DNA of 64,000 nucleotides from Neoceratodus forsteri (GCA_016271365.2 CM028132.1:1189581001-1189645000); one strand, 5' to 3'. Counted from the stretch's first letter, positions 32,160-44,255 are shown. Program-made: numbers and translations. The notes: generated by a model from the letters alone, not told the origin.

Positions 32160-33720
32160 GAGATCAAAATTGATAGGGTGAGGAGGGGATTGAAGGACCT
32201 GAAGGTGGATAAGTCCCAAGGACTGGATGGTGTATACCCAAGGGTGCTAAAGGAGTTAGCGGATGCATTGGTGGTCCCCCTGGTGGACCTGTTTAGCACC
32301 TCTCTAGAACCTGGAATGGTACCCCTGGATTGGAAAATGGCACATATAGTGCCGCTACATAAGAGTGGACCGAGGGACGACCCTGGTAATTGTTGGCAGG
32401 TAAGTCTGACCTCAATAGTGGGGAAGCTTATGGGAACCATTCTGAAGGATATACTGGTAAAACTTTCTGGAAGAAAATAGACTCCATGACAATAGACAGC
32501 ATGGGTTTGTGTCGGGGCAGTCCTGCCAGACCAACTTAATTGATTTCTTTAATTGGGTAATAAACACAGTGGACAAAGGCCAAGCAGTGGACATTTGGTA
32601 TCTAGATTTCAACAAGTCCTTTGACTCTGTTCCCCACAGTAGATTGATTAAAAAGCTGGAGGACTTAGGGGTAGGGGCAGAACTGGCTGGTTGGGTAAAA
32701 CACTGGCTACAAGATAGAAACCAGAAGGTGGTGGTCGGGGGTGTAATTCTTGGATGGTAGACCAGTCAATAACAGGGCTTGGTGCTCGGCCCAGTGTTAT
32801 TTAACATCTTCATCAGCACATTGCAGATGGGGTAAAAAGTAAAATATGCCTCTTTACAGGTGACACAAAGCTCTGTGGGAAAGTGGACACAGAAGAAGGG
32901 GGTCAGGACATTAGAGAGGACCTGGCTAGAGGATATGGTCAGGTGTGTGGCAGCTGGGATTCGGTGCCAAAAAGTGTAAGGTAATGCACTTTGGGGGGGG
33001 GGGAGAACCCACATACTGGCTGGGAGGTGTACAGGTCACCTAGTCAGAGGAGACAAACATGGATGTGATCATTACAAGTGACCTGAAGTACTCAGTACAC
33101 TGCAAGAGAGCAGAGGCCAAAGCAGATTGGATGCTGGGATACATAGGCAGGGGTATAACTAGTAGAAAGGCGAAGGTCATCCTGCCACTGTATAGATCAC
33201 TGGTTAGGCTGCATCTGAACTACAGTGTGCAGTATTGGAGTCCTTACCTAAAGAAAAATACAGCTACTTGCTAGAGACAGTACTGAGAAGGGTGACCAAG
33301 ATGATCCAGGGACAACAAGGTAGGCAGTACGAGGAGACTCCGAGATCTCAACATGTACTCCCTGGATGATAGAAGGGAGAGGGGTGACATGACTGAAACC
33401 TTTAGAAATCTCAAGGTTTTCAAGAAAGTGAACTCTGAGGGTCTCTTCAACCTTAATTGAAACAGGACTACTAGGGGGCACTCCCTCAAACTGGTGGGGT
33501 ACACTTTAAGAGAGAAATGAGGAGGCACTTTTTCACTGAGAGGGTGGTGGCAAAGTGGAATGAGTTGCTGGGGGAAGTTGGCTGAAGACTGTAGGCAGCT
33601 TCAAGAAAGGCTGGGACATGGTGACAGGGAAAACTACATGGCGGGGGGATGGTGGGGAGGAGGGAGGACATCGAAGGGGAGGAAGAGGAGGATGGTGGGG
33701 AGGGGGACAAATCCCTCAGT
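32160..33720 (+). pseudogene. Second-family CR1 reverse transcriptase (broken)
   Basis: RGLKDLKVDKSQGLDGVY (from 32184) and LVDLFSTSLEPGMVPLDWK open the domain. SCQTNLIDFFNWVINTVDKG and WYLDFNKSFDSVPHSRL (32521-32646) give the first catalytic aspartate. The second box, expected FADD, reads F-T-G-D at 32853-32864 and is therefore inactive. GRGITSRKAKVILPLYRSL (about 33145-33205) marks the C-terminal half. Several stops and frameshifts are present. Confidence 0.85.
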
Positions 33721-33825
33721 AGATACTGAGGGGGTCTGCAATCTTGAGCAGACTGGATAGACGGTAAGGCCTTTCTTTGCTGGCTATTTTCATATATTCA
33801 TGTTAGTAGTAACAGCAACAGTTTT

Positions 33826-35760
33826 TAATATCTAGCCTAGATGGCCTGGATCCAAAACTTCTCCATCTATCAGCTCCTACCATCACCTGCTTCCTTATTC
33901 ATGTACTAAATCTCCCCTTCACCCTTTGCGCTGTCCCACATTCTTGGAAGATTGCCAAGGTTCTCCCCCTCCATAAAGGGGGTGATCCATCTACTCCTGG
34001 CAATTTCTGCCCTACCTTCCTTCCTTCTCCCCTTTCTTGCAAAGCTGATGGAGAAACTAGTTTACTCACAGCTTGCAGACTTTCCTTCTCCAACTCCCTC
34101 TCCCCATTCTGGTCTGGATTTAGGAAGGATGATTCCACCGTCTCCTCCCTTCTTCAGATCACTGACTCCATCCCCTCAGGGATGGATCAGGGGCACATCA
34201 CAGCAGCCATTTTCATCAATCTGGCCAAAGTCTTTGATTCATTTTCCCATTCACTTTTGGACAAGCTGAGCTCTGCTGGGCTCTCAGGCCCCACTGCCGA
34301 CTGGTTCCATTCCTATCTCTCGGGCCATCAACAGTTGGTACAGGTAAGAGGTGCTCTCTCCACACCTCTCCCTGTCCAGGGTGGAGTCCCTCAGGGCTCC
34401 ATTCTGGGTCCATTCCTCTTCTCCATTTTCATAAATGACCTCCCCTCTGCCTGTGCCAATTTGCTTAGTCACATGTATGCAGACGACATAGTTCTCTAAA
34501 TCTCTGATCCCTTGACTGCATCTGTGGAAGTCTCGCTCCAGCAAGACTTTCACAATGTTCTGCACTAGTTCCAGTTCGACCAACTACAGGTCAACACAAA
34601 AAAAAAAAAAAAAAAGAAAATGGTGTCAATGAACTTTGTTCAACCAGAAGCTGTCCAGGCTGTCCCCACTCCCGTCTTCTCCATGCTGGATGGCTTCCCG
34701 CTTGAAGTTGCCCAAAGTTTCAAGTACCTTGATGCTTGGTTAAATAGCAGGCTTGACTTCTCAACCCATATTGATGCTATCCATGGCAAACTCCACTCCA
34801 GACTCAGTGCCCTGTATCAATAATAAGGACTGCCTCCCCTCCCCCCCGGTCCACCAGGAGCTGGTCACCAAAATGGTTCTCCCAGTTTTTGACTATGGGT
34901 GTGATCTGTGGCACTGCCCTCTTCACCTTCCTTTCCAAACTGGACACCCTCTGCAATGCCTTCTGCCTCTTTGTTACTAACTCACCCTCTCATGTCCACC
35001 ACTGCTCCCTGTACTCCTCCCTATCCATCCTCCCCCTCCCTTCACATCGCCACTCCTCTCCCCTCACATCGCAGTCCCACTGTGCTTCCCTCATCTCTAA
35101 ATACTGGTTTGGATCACTATCCACATACCTCTCCCAACTCCTCTCCTCCATCCACTCCTCTTCCTACTCCCTGTGCTGAAGGGATGCTCATACTTTCTCC
35201 TTTCCCCACCCACAACTCCTGAGCTGGGAAATCTGATTTCTCATATCACCTTCCCTCCCTTTGGAACCAACCTCCCTTCCCTCCATTAGTCATCAGCTAA
35301 AACTACCACCCCCCCCGCTCCTGCCAACCCACTACCTAAACCCTTTCCTACACTTCCCTGCGATTTTGACCACACCTTACCTTTCCCTCCCAAAAAACCA
35401 CTTGGTTTTGGCTACTTTTGGATATTTAATAGCCTATTTGACTTCTTCTCTCAGCACCAGCTCAGCCTTCCTTCATACAGGCACTGAGCGCGTTTTGATT
35501 CTGTCCAGTTGCACAGCTGATTTTTATGCCAAGTTATTTGTCCTCTGTTTTATGCAATGTTTTGCCATCTTGTCTGTTCTGCACACAACTTATGCATTTC
35601 ATGTCTTCTTCATTGTAGCCACATCAACTTCCTGGTGTTATTCCTATGTAATTATGTTCTCCCATTCCCCTTTCCCCTGGACCACACCTAGAAATGAGCC
35701 TCAGCTCAGTATGCCTCTCCTAGTAACCAATTTTTAAATAAATTAATTAATAAAACAAAT
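33826..35760 (+). mobile_element. L2-like LINE, 5'-truncated
   Basis: Starts inside the reverse transcriptase (GLDPKLLHLSAPTITCF). It continues through IFINLAKVFDSFSHSLL, PLPVQGGVPQGSILGPFLFS and an intact second catalytic box Y-A-D-D at 34476-34487, which is followed almost at once by a stop. An 18-base A-run at 34598-34615 interrupts the 'QVNTKK' region. Later fragments at 34620-34823 (FKYLDAWLNSRLDFS) and 34889-35222 complete the C-terminal part in shifted frames. The 3' UTR ends with 'gagcctcagctcagtatgcc' and (TAAA)n, matching the tail at 1-167. Confidence 0.85.
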
Positions 35761-35844
35761 AAATAAATATATTGCTGTTACTGGTGGCACCAGCCAATTT
35801 ATCACTTTTGTCTTGCTATTTTTACATCCACTCCTGTTGTATAT

Positions 35845-35935
35845 AAGTAAGTAAAACTTTATTTGTTAAGCGCCCAATCCCAGATTTTCTGGGCGCTGTA
35901 CAGGCAGGCAAAGGTAAAATAAATATAGAACAAAG
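35845..35935 (+). mobile_element. Short repeat resembling a SINE/LINE tail
   Basis: 'actttatttgttaagcgccc' then 'tttctgggcgctgtacagg' has the AGCGC...GGCGCTGTACA layout of V-SINE/HE1-like 3' ends but no other part of the element. Confidence 0.35.
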
Positions 35936-35953
35936 GATGGGGAAGTGTGTGAT

Positions 35954-36062
35954 ATGAGAATTTAATGCACACCAGAGGTGTGGGATGCTACATACACCCC
36001 GAGGGGAAGCCTGAGGTGTTTATTAAAGCATCCCACACCAAGGGTGTGCATTAAATTCTCAT
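35954..36062. mobile_element. Foldback MITE, 109 bp
   Basis: Nearly perfect arms: ATGAGAATTTAATGCACACC with GGTGTGCATTAAATTCTCAT at the ends, then TGTGGGATGCT with AGCATCCCACA inside. The loop of about 40 bp contains 'accccgaggggaagcctgag'. Close identity of the arms suggests a fairly recent insertion. Confidence 0.85.
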
Positions 36063-36149
36063 TCCTGATTCCTATCTTTATTTTATATTATAACTGGACA
36101 GCAATTTTTCCAGCCTGTGTCCTGAGGCTGTGACAGTGTGTGAGACAGA

Positions 36150-36150
<1 letters not shown>

Positions 36151-36192
<42 letters not shown>
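36151..36192. repeat. (AC)n microsatellite
   Basis: 21 AC units, flanked by GTGTGAGAC on the left and GGTCTCAC on the right, which are inverted to each other. Confidence 0.97.
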
Positions 36193-36194
<2 letters not shown>

Positions 36195-36885
36195 TCTCAC
36201 TCCCTCTCCCTGCTTGCTTCTGCACATGGAAGATTTTGTTTTTAATCTTTATTTATTTTACTTACTATGTGGAATCGTGATCACTCTTAAGTAGCACTGT
36301 TGGCTATCTGTCACGGTCCTGTTCTTTGCTCGCAGTATCGCCAGAAACTGACGAACAACAGTATCAACCAGATAAACCTTTTTTATAGTTTATATGAAGG
36401 CTGCATCTCATGTACCACATACAGTATAGTAAAAAAAAAAGGGATGGGAGAGATGAGTGTTGTTTTGGCAGCTCCATCTTGGCTCCTTGCTAACGGTCAG
36501 ATGGAGCAGCCATGTTTGCAGAACGGTTCAGCCCACCCAGAAGGAGACTGAGAGCAAATGAAGGAGCGTTCATTGTGAATGACAGCGCACGTGCTCGCCA
36601 TAATAACCCAGGGTTTATTACGGCGAATATCAACTGGCTGAGCCCTAAGAAAAAATTGCACTCCAATTATTATATAACACACAACAACAACAAAACATAT
36701 GTTAATGACAGTGATCACAGCAACAACAAAGCAAAATAAAATCCTCAATAAAATGAACAGTTCAAAAGAATCCCTAGCAAATGGAAGTGCAGCTAGTGCA
36801 ATGCCTAAAGACATCACAGTGGCTTCTGCTGCACTCAGAGCACTGAAATCTATTAACTCTTCATAAAAAGAACTAATCTAAAATG
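36193..36885. other. Unassigned stretch left of the composite element
   Basis: No gene. Short A-runs at about 36430 and a (CAA)n-like patch near 36690. The frame at 36512-36739 ends in low-complexity sequence and is not called. Confidence 0.3.
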
Positions 36886-36972
36886 TTAAAGGAAAACTAC
36901 ACTCTCATATCTTGTACATTTTGTTTCAGTGTCACAGACAACTCTTTTCGTGTAGCTGTTAGGGATATATGT
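36886..36972 (+). repeat. Left terminal inverted repeat of the composite
   Basis: Begins TTAAAGGAAAACTACAC and continues 'tctcatatcttgtacatttt' to 'cgtgtagctgttagggatat'. The first 17 bases match the right repeat exactly, followed by scattered mismatches and small gaps. Confidence 0.85.
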
Positions 36973-37454
36973 GATTGCTTTAGTTTATTTTCATTGTTTA
37001 TACCAGACCTGGTAACTGTCCTGGGGGTCTTTATTTCCTGGTTGTAGAAATCTCATTATCCCTTAAAGCTGCATTAGCATATGAGAACATGATGTGTCAG
37101 CACCCTTTAGATGCCACAGTATGGCTATTTGCTTATTTAGATTTCAACAAAACAAGTTACAGACAGATGGGAAATACCACATTTACCTTCATTTAGCTTT
37201 GCAAACTGTCTGAGTTGTAATGCAGGGTTTTTCCCTTTTAATTTGTTTCAAGTTTGTATGTTTCCAGAGAGTTTTTTTCAGGATATTTGTACTGTCAGCA
37301 TGGAGATACAGGGCATAAATGAGTAATGTCACTCATGTTCTCATATACTAACACAGCTCTCATAGACAATGAGATTTCAACAACCAGAAAATGGATACCC
37401 CCAGGATATTTACAGGGGACTAGCATGAACAGTGAAAAAAAACTAGAGCAAACA

Positions 37455-37646
37455 TGGACATTTATTTATTTAGTTTTTGTTGACCGGGTAAGTGCACTAA
37501 GCAGATTCTGCCTATTTTCAGGCACGACCCACGGGGAGGGGGATACAGATGAAATGCCAACTGATATTGAACCAGAGTAAGCTGTTGGTGGTATTTTTAG
37601 TGAATGAGGGAAATTTGGCCAGGGCACCGGGGAAATTCCCCTACTC
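37455..37646 (-). mobile_element. V-SINE/HE1-type SINE, 3' half, inside the composite
   Basis: On the minus strand this is the 3' part of a SINE. The core ends in GAGTAGGGG then 'aatttccccggtgccctggc', and the tail is an L2-type block ('gcttagtgcacttacccggt' then 'caacaaaaact') followed by AAATAAATAAAT. The 5' half lies beyond the LINE at 44068-44250. The plus-strand stretch GGCCAGGGCACCGGGG matches 'ggccagggcactggg' of the SINE at 6240-6705. Confidence 0.75.
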
Positions 37647-37689
37647 GGACGCTGAGTTGCTGCCAGTAGGGGGACAGGCCATTTCCAAG

Positions 37690-40414
37690 ATGGCCACTCC
37701 AAGTGGACCAGGGAAGGAGAAGGATGTCTGTGGAGTAGGAGAGCTAGCCTCGACTCTTACTCCTGGCATTGTGGAGGCTCCAGCCGTGGATTTAGCTGAA
37801 ATAGACTCAGATACCGAGTTTCAGGATGCTTTTGTGAGCTGGGAGCAATCAGTTTTGGAGAAAACAAAAAAAGAAAATGGTCAGTCGGCAGTCGCATTAA
37901 CAGAAATGGAAATGGAATTGGTGGTACTCGAACCTGCATCTTCCACAGAAAAGGTGCTTAATAATCTACAGTATGATGGTCAGAACCGAGGTGGAGTTGC
38001 GATAGCTTTACCTGGTAAAATACAGGAGTTAACTCCATCAGAAAGCTCCGAGGGATGCGAGATGGAAACAAACCCACAGGCTGAAAGGGAAAGCCAGGAA
38101 ATCAAAACCCAGCTAACAGCCTACAGGACGTCAGCGCGAAATGAGGAGTCAAATAAACTTGAAGGTACTGAGCCTGATTTAAATAGTATTTCTGGCAGGA
38201 CGGAGTTAGCAGCAAAAGAAAATGCCTCTGTTTAAAAAAAAAAAATGACTTGTCTCTGTTTACTGAAGCTCCGCGGCAGCGCATTGAGCTTTCTAACTGC
38301 AACAGGTGTCTGAATAAAAGTAATGCAGAATGCATCGGCTGCGCTAATGCTGATTTTGGGATTGTCAGCAGCCTGGTGGGAGAGAGCTTAGAGCAACAAA
38401 GCTTGAGCGGTGTTTCCTGAAAAGAAATAAATGATTTAAACTCGGTTCAGGCTGGCTTTATTTCCACAGTGAAAAGCGAGTGCCTACAGCCGGTTTTAAC
38501 TCTTGAAGAAGTTAAACGAAGAGACGAAGGGTTAATAAATTATAGAACTGACCAGAAAATATTGCCTTCTACTTTTAGTAGAAACGAAAAAGCACAGCTG
38601 AACAAAGTAGCTGGTTTTGTGTTTAAGCACCTGAGCCATGAGAATTCGTTACCTGACCCTGTAGTGACATATCAATCGTCTAAAGATTCCCAAAGTGGGG
38701 TAACAGATTTTTTTTTCACGGATAAAACAAACAAAAAAAAATTATTAAATCCTGATTTGCAGATGAGAGAATCCACTTACTTACAGAAAGAGGGATTGCA
38801 AGACACATGGTCACCCCATAAAGTTTTAAGTGAGGCTGGGTGGAAACAGACAGACGCTGATGTATGCAAGCCTGATCCAGCTTGAGACTCGGATTTAACT
38901 TTAACTCAGCATTCACCTGAGTGGATTCCAGGTGGTCAGCAACAGAAAGGGATGGATAATAGGAATCAAATGGAGAAAGAAGGTTCACATATTCCCTCAG
39001 GAACTTCTGGGCTGACTAATCATTCCTCCACATTTCCATTTCAAGAAACCCTTTTGCAGGAGCCCATTCAGAAGGGTTCAGATGAGGTCATGGTGCAACC
39101 CCCCCCTCCTATCCCAACTCAGAAGCCTTTGATGTCAGAACTTTTTTCAAATTCTCATAGGGAAGCTGCCCCAAGACGTAATGCCGTGAGGTTAAGGTAT
39201 AAAGGTGGGTTAGAAGTTAGGCCAGACAGGCATTATGTGGGGAAAACCTTACTGAAAGACTCACTGCATTTTACCCCACAGGATGTGTACGCCTTCATAA
39301 ATATTTCAGGAGACGACAATTATGATATAAGTTTTCGTTCACAACATGCTTTGGAGCTGTTTTGGGTTAGGTATGGCCAAGTTAAGTTTTCTCCTATATG
39401 GACACCCTTTATTGTTATTCCTCTATCAAAACCCCTGATTAAATTCATTACAATTATGTTCCGGAATGAAGGGGTTTGGGTAGAAGATATAACCTTTTGG
39501 TTAAAAAAAAAATGCGAAGTGTTAAGTGAGCCAGAACCCATATTAGATGCAGAAGGGTTCTGGACTGGAGGATGGAAGTATAAAATAAAACTAAGGCAAA
39601 CAGAGGCTGGGATTGAGCACATACCTAATTCCTTTTTGTTGGGGAAAGATAGAGGTGTATGTTTTTACAGTGGGCAGCCCCGTGCATGTTACAAATGTGG
39701 GGCTAGAACGCATCTTTCAAGCGTATGTGATCAACCCTGCTGTGATAATTGTGGGGAGGTAGGGCATTTGACTATGTTTTGCAATAACCAATCAAGCTGT
39801 GATTTGTGTGAAACCAAAGGACATGTGTTCAAAATATGTCCCTGGGCTGCTCAAAATAAATCCGCCTGTTCTAACTCCAAGGTTTTTATTCAAAAAGCTC
39901 AAGAATCTATGGCCAAGGCTTCTTCCCAGGGTTTATGCCCTCCGCCCTCTATAACAAATCAGACGAAACTTCCCTTAGTTAAGAAGACAACTGAACTAGA
40001 TGGGGGGTTAAAAGGGAAGATGCTGGAAAAAAAAAAGCCAACTTCGTCAAGTAGTAAGGATCAGCGAGGGACATCCCCAGATAGTGTTAAGTTAATCAAG
40101 GGCAATATGGTTCCTCCTAACCTCTCAGAGTTTCCCCCAGTATGTTATATGGAAAAAGTCACAGGGGAGGTAGGGGAGGTTGCCCCTGTAAAAGAATCAG
40201 TGACCGTGCCGCCCCAAAGAAGATCATCAAGGAATTTACATTTAAACCCCCCGTGACACAAATTGAAACTAGCAACTCATATGCGACATTGTTTTCCCCT
40301 TGGGGTAACACTGAGATAGAGGTTGAAGATTCGGATTCACAAAAATCCTCACTCTCAACTAGGTCACAAATCATGGATAATTATAAGGATAAAAAAAAGA
40401 AAAAGAGGAAAAAA
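37690..40414 (+). pseudogene. Tx1-like ORF1 (RNA-binding protein), lightly damaged
   Basis: Starts at ATG 37690 (MATPSGPGKEKDVCG), the first ATG inside the element. It is read in frame to a 12-base A-run at 38234-38245, where a frameshift ends it, and continues in the next frame to 40253 with single in-frame stops at 38418 and about 38884. A second frameshift near 40200 moves to a frame ending at 40414 in a lysine-rich tail (YKDKKKKKRKK). Residues 39687-39840 hold three consecutive CCHC zinc knuckles: CYKCGARTHLSSVC, CDNCGEVGHLTMFC and CDLCETKGHVFKIC. A region before the knuckles (ALELFWVRYGQVKFSP) looks like an RNA-recognition-type fold. Such proteins bind the LINE RNA in the ribonucleoprotein. 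Confidence 0.85.
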
Positions 40415-40440
40415 TAGCGTATTAAACATTAAAAAGGTTA

Positions 40441-43400
40441 ATGAGGTTGGTTTGGGGTTCTTTGAATGTTCATAGTTTATTGAATGTGGTTAAGAGACAA
40501 GCTCTCTTTCACTATATACATGAACATCCCTTTTCTATATGTTTTTTACAAGAGACATGGATGTATTCCATAGAACAGTCGGTGGCATTTAAAAGAGATT
40601 GGTTTTGGGGCCCTTCATTTTGGTCATTTGAGGAAGATTGCGCTGATGGTATAGGAATCGTGTTCAATTCATATGCCTTCCAGCTGCATAATTTGATTGA
40701 TCTAATACCAGGAAGGGTTTTGATTATTGATGGGAAATGGCAAGGGTTATGTTATAGGTTTATTAATATCTATAACCCCCAAACAAAAGCCAGTAGAGTT
40801 AATTGTTTAAAAGCAGTACAGCCCTTTTTATTAACAACAGTTAGAGTATTATGGGGAGGCGACTTTAATTGTCCTATTCCGATGCAGGCTAGTAAAATAA
40901 ATAAAAAAACTTATTGCGATTCTAATGCTTTAAGTAAAATCATAAAAGATGCCGGTCTTTTGAATTGTAATAATGTTTTGAAGGTGGGAGGTGGTTTTTC
41001 TTTTAAAAAGGGGAAGAGCTTCTCTCTAATAGACCATATGTTAGTGTCACCTAATATGCAAATAGAATCCTTCAAAATATTTCCTAGTGAGTTCTCGGAT
41101 CATTTATTCTTACTAAGCACTTTTAGTTTTTCAGATATGCAAGAAAAAAGGCTAATTAGATGGAAACTTAATAACTCCTCATTAGAACTTCCTTTTATAC
41201 AAACAGGGGTGAAATACCTGTTAAGAGCTAGGTTATCTGTAGCCTTTTTATATCCAGATCTAGGAGATTGGTGGCTAGAGACAAAAGCTGACTTAAGGAA
41301 ATGGTTTAAATCGCAAGGAGTGAGAACAAAGAATTACAAATTTCTTCACTATTTAGGTTTAAGGCAACAATTACAGAGGCTTATGACTATAGCTTATACT
41401 TCTAGGTTTGATTATTCTGAACAAATTGCTAAACTTAAAGAAAAAATGAAAGAGTTTCAATACGATAGAGGAAAAACATGCAGGCTATTCTAACTAATGG
41501 AATTAAAAAATCACCCATTGGTGATCAATTTGAAATGTGTAAGCTAGTAAGAGATTCTATGAGAATGGAGGTACTCAAAAATTCAGATGGAAATTTGACT
41601 TCCTCTGTGGCTCAACTACGGGAAGTGATAGTAGAACATTTTCGCTCTTTAAATCCCCTAGAGACGATTTCTAATAAAGCTATGACTGCCTATTTAAAAG
41701 ATATTGTAATCCCAGCTAACCCAGTAGGGAGATCGGAGGTGTGGGGCCCTATCACCCAAACAGAGATTCTAAGTACTATTAGGTTATTGAAACTAAACAT
41801 TTCCCCTGGAATAGACGGGATTTCCAATAATTTTTATAAAATCTTTTCAGAAGAATTAAGTCAGTGTCTGTACATTTTATTTAGGTTTTTTTTAGATAAA
41901 GCTGTCATTTTCCCTTCCTTTTCAGAAGGGTTATTAACCTATATATTTAAATCAGGTGATAAACAAAATATTGCTAACTGGAGACCAATTACCCTTTTAA
42001 ATTCAGATTATAAAATCTTTGCTTGCATTTTAAATAATAGGCTGAAGAAATATGCAAAAGGAGTCATTTCACCTTATCAATATTGTGGGTTGCCAGACAG
42101 ACGAGTTCAGTCTGCACTTATGTTAATTCGAGATGTTATTGAGCATCTCACGAGATAGGGTTGACTAGATGTTTAATAGCAGCATTTGGATAAAGCCTTT
42201 GATAAGAGTATACTTGCGTTTCTTTTTCCTTACCCTTACGCATTATGGGGTACCAAACCAATTAGTGAAAATAATTGAAAATATATGACGATTATAAGGT
42301 GTTTCCATATTTAAAAGGCCAGAAGGCAGAAGGTTTCAAGTTAACCACAGGAGTTCGACAGGGGTGCCCCCTTAGCCCCCTTCTTTATACTTTTGCACTA
42401 GACCCCTTTTTACAAACTATAGCTTCAAGACAGATTTGGAAGGGTATTTCAGTGAATGTGCAAAGGAATCCGTAATTAAGGATACAAGCTTACGCAGACG
42501 ATTTAGTAGTGTATTTGGAAGACCTGGCTTCAGTAACCTATTTTGTGACTGCCTTTGAGGCCTTTTCAAAGGTGTCAAATGCAAAAGTAAATTTAAATAA
42601 AACAAAGGGATTATTCATTGGAGCAACAGGTGATGTGGAAGCATGGCAGGAGGGTATTTACATCTCCTGGAATCCTCTTAAAATATTAGGGGTCAAGTTT
42701 GGTCCCCAGAACATGCCTACTGAAAATTGGGAAGGTGTCATTTCAAAAATAGAGAGTAAGATAAATAGGTGGAAACAGTGGAAATTGTCTAAATTAAAAA
42801 GGGTTCAGGTAATTAAGCAATTTCTGCTCCCTATGGTACAGTATGTGGCTATGATTTTTCCACTTCCAGCGGTTTTTGAGACTAAAATATATAGTGTGTT
42901 TTTTCAAATGTTGTGGGGAAATCGCTTAAATCCTGTCAAAAGAAGTTATACGTATTTAATGAAAAATAAGGGTGGATTGGGAATGATAGACCCAGTGATT
43001 TTTGCACATGTTTTATTTATATCAAACTCGATTAAAGAAGGATTAAAGGCAGAATTAGGGGCAGAGGAGTCTGGAACCTGAAATCAATGGAAAATATTTC
43101 AAGAGTTGGCACAATATGCCCCTAAACTTAATCATCACTTATATATACCTTTGTATTTCAGATAGCAGTAAGAAATTGTTTAAATGGAAAATGCAGAAAC
43201 AGATAATTCTTAATAACAGCATGAAGGGGCTTTATAGCTATTTAATATCGTTGGTACTTCCCCAGAACCAGAATTTAAAATTGTCCTTATGCTTTAAATT
43301 CTATTATTTTAGCTCAGCTAAATAATAAGAGGATACCACAAAAGCAATGGGAAACACAGTGGCTAATTGTTTATGGAAAATTGAATGTAGAGGTAATCAC

Positions 43401-43823
43401 AGTACAAGGTCCTACAGGAAAGATTGTGTCCATACCTGGATTGTATTAGCATAGAAGAGTCAATGGAACATTTTTTCTCAGATATAGTATGCGACTGGTT
43501 TATGGGCATATTTAGCAAATCTATGGGGATTTAAATGGTTATGCAGTATGTCGTATGAACTATTGATTCTAGGATGTTATCCGGTTAATTTGTCAGAATT
43601 TCATGAAGAAACACTATCCTTATTTTTGGGAAGCCTAAGATATTATTTATGGCAAGCTAGGGTCCAATGGGTCCTGTATCAAAAGAGAATGCCTTATTCT
43701 TGTCTAAGTGGGTTGGTTATCAAGGAGCTTGTTCAGATTTATACACAAGATGCATTAAAAGTAGCTCCGGGAACCCTGCGTAAATGGTGGAAAGGCTTTC
43801 TCCATTTTATTAAGTTTAAGTAA
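40441..43823 (+). pseudogene. Tx1-like ORF2: endonuclease and reverse transcriptase
   Basis: The endonuclease frame 40441-41493 starts MRLVWGSLNVHSLLN and keeps its motifs: LNVH, LQETWM, WGGDFNCP (about 40849) and SDH (41095-41103). A frameshift near 41480 leads to 41478-42158, with the start of the reverse transcriptase (SPGIDGISNNFYKIF, ANWRPITLLNSDYKIFA). The first catalytic region, LDKAFDKS near 42189, lies in a stretch with indels. The next frame gives TTGVRQGCPLSPLLYTFALD and, after one stop at 42473, YADD at 42491-42502 followed by LVVYLEDL. The thumb continues to 43081. A C-terminal fragment lies at 43548-43823 (GTLRKWWKGFLHFIKF). It mediates target-primed reverse transcription when intact; this copy is not. 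Confidence 0.88.
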
Positions 43824-44067
43824 TGTGTGTGAATTTATATAAGAGTCACTGAAGGATTTATTTAGTCAATGTTATAAGGATTAAAGTAGATGTAATAGTT
43901 GTTTAAAGTCTATCTCTTATGAGTTTTTGTGTATTTGTAGTGTTTAATGTATAATACTCAATCATCTCTTTATTTCTGAGGTATTATCTGTTATGGAAAT
44001 GTTTTGTCCTATTGTTTTTCTTTCCTAAAAAGTGTTATTGTCTATATTATTTATGTCAATAAAAACA

Positions 44068-44250
44068 CCCCTACTCTTTTCGAGAAGTGCCATGGGATCT
44101 TTAACATCTACCTGAACTACCACCAGAACAGGCAGATGGGACCCACCTCGGTTTAACATCTCATCCGGAAGACGGCACCTCAGGAGTGCAGCACCCCCCT
44201 CATGCTGCACTACAGTGTCAGTATTGGGATATTAATCCAAGTGCCTGGTG
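44068..44250 (-). mobile_element. V-SINE/HE1-type SINE, 5'/core half, inside the composite
   Basis: The plus strand reads CCCCTACTCTTTTCGAGAAG, 'tgccatgggatcttt', then CCTCGGTTTAACATCTCATC and 'ggaagacggcacc'. Antisense, this is the highly conserved core of the SINE class seen at 6240-6705. The two copies align base for base across the LINE insertion point. The tRNA-like head is degraded before the right terminal repeat begins. Confidence 0.8.
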
Positions 44251-44255
44251 TGGGG

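Larger units (their letters stand above)
31010..33800 (+). mobile_element. CR1 LINE of a second family, internally deleted
   Basis: The order is an ORF1 esterase remnant (31010-31405), the C-terminal end of the endonuclease (31436-31560), a long frameshifted linker, reverse transcriptase (32178-33274) and a C-terminal region to about 33720. It ends with 'gactggatagacggtaagg' then 'ctttctttgctggctatttt' and a TATATTCATG tail. The first two-thirds of the endonuclease are missing. Sequence and tail differ from the 23.4-kb CR1, so this is a separate family. Confidence 0.85.
37647..44067 (+). mobile_element. Full-length L1/Tx1-clade LINE
   Basis: A 6.42-kb element flanked by CCCCTACTC on both sides (37638-37646 and 44068-44076). 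It has a 43-bp leader, ORF1 (37690-40414), a 26-bp gap, ORF2 (40441-43823), and a 3' UTR of about 240 bp ending in AATAAAAACA with no long poly(A). ORF1 contains three CCHC knuckles; ORF2 contains an apurinic-type endonuclease and reverse transcriptase with an intact YADD. There are a few stops and frameshifts in each ORF but no large deletion. This copy is dead but young relative to the CR1s here. L1/Tx1-clade assignment rests on domain order and on the endonuclease and reverse transcriptase motifs. Confidence 0.85.

Noticed and set aside
37549..37689. The upstream ATG at 37549 as the ORF1 start
   Set aside because: It lies outside the LINE, in the host SINE, upstream of the CCCCTACTC target duplication. 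The first ATG inside the element is at 37690.
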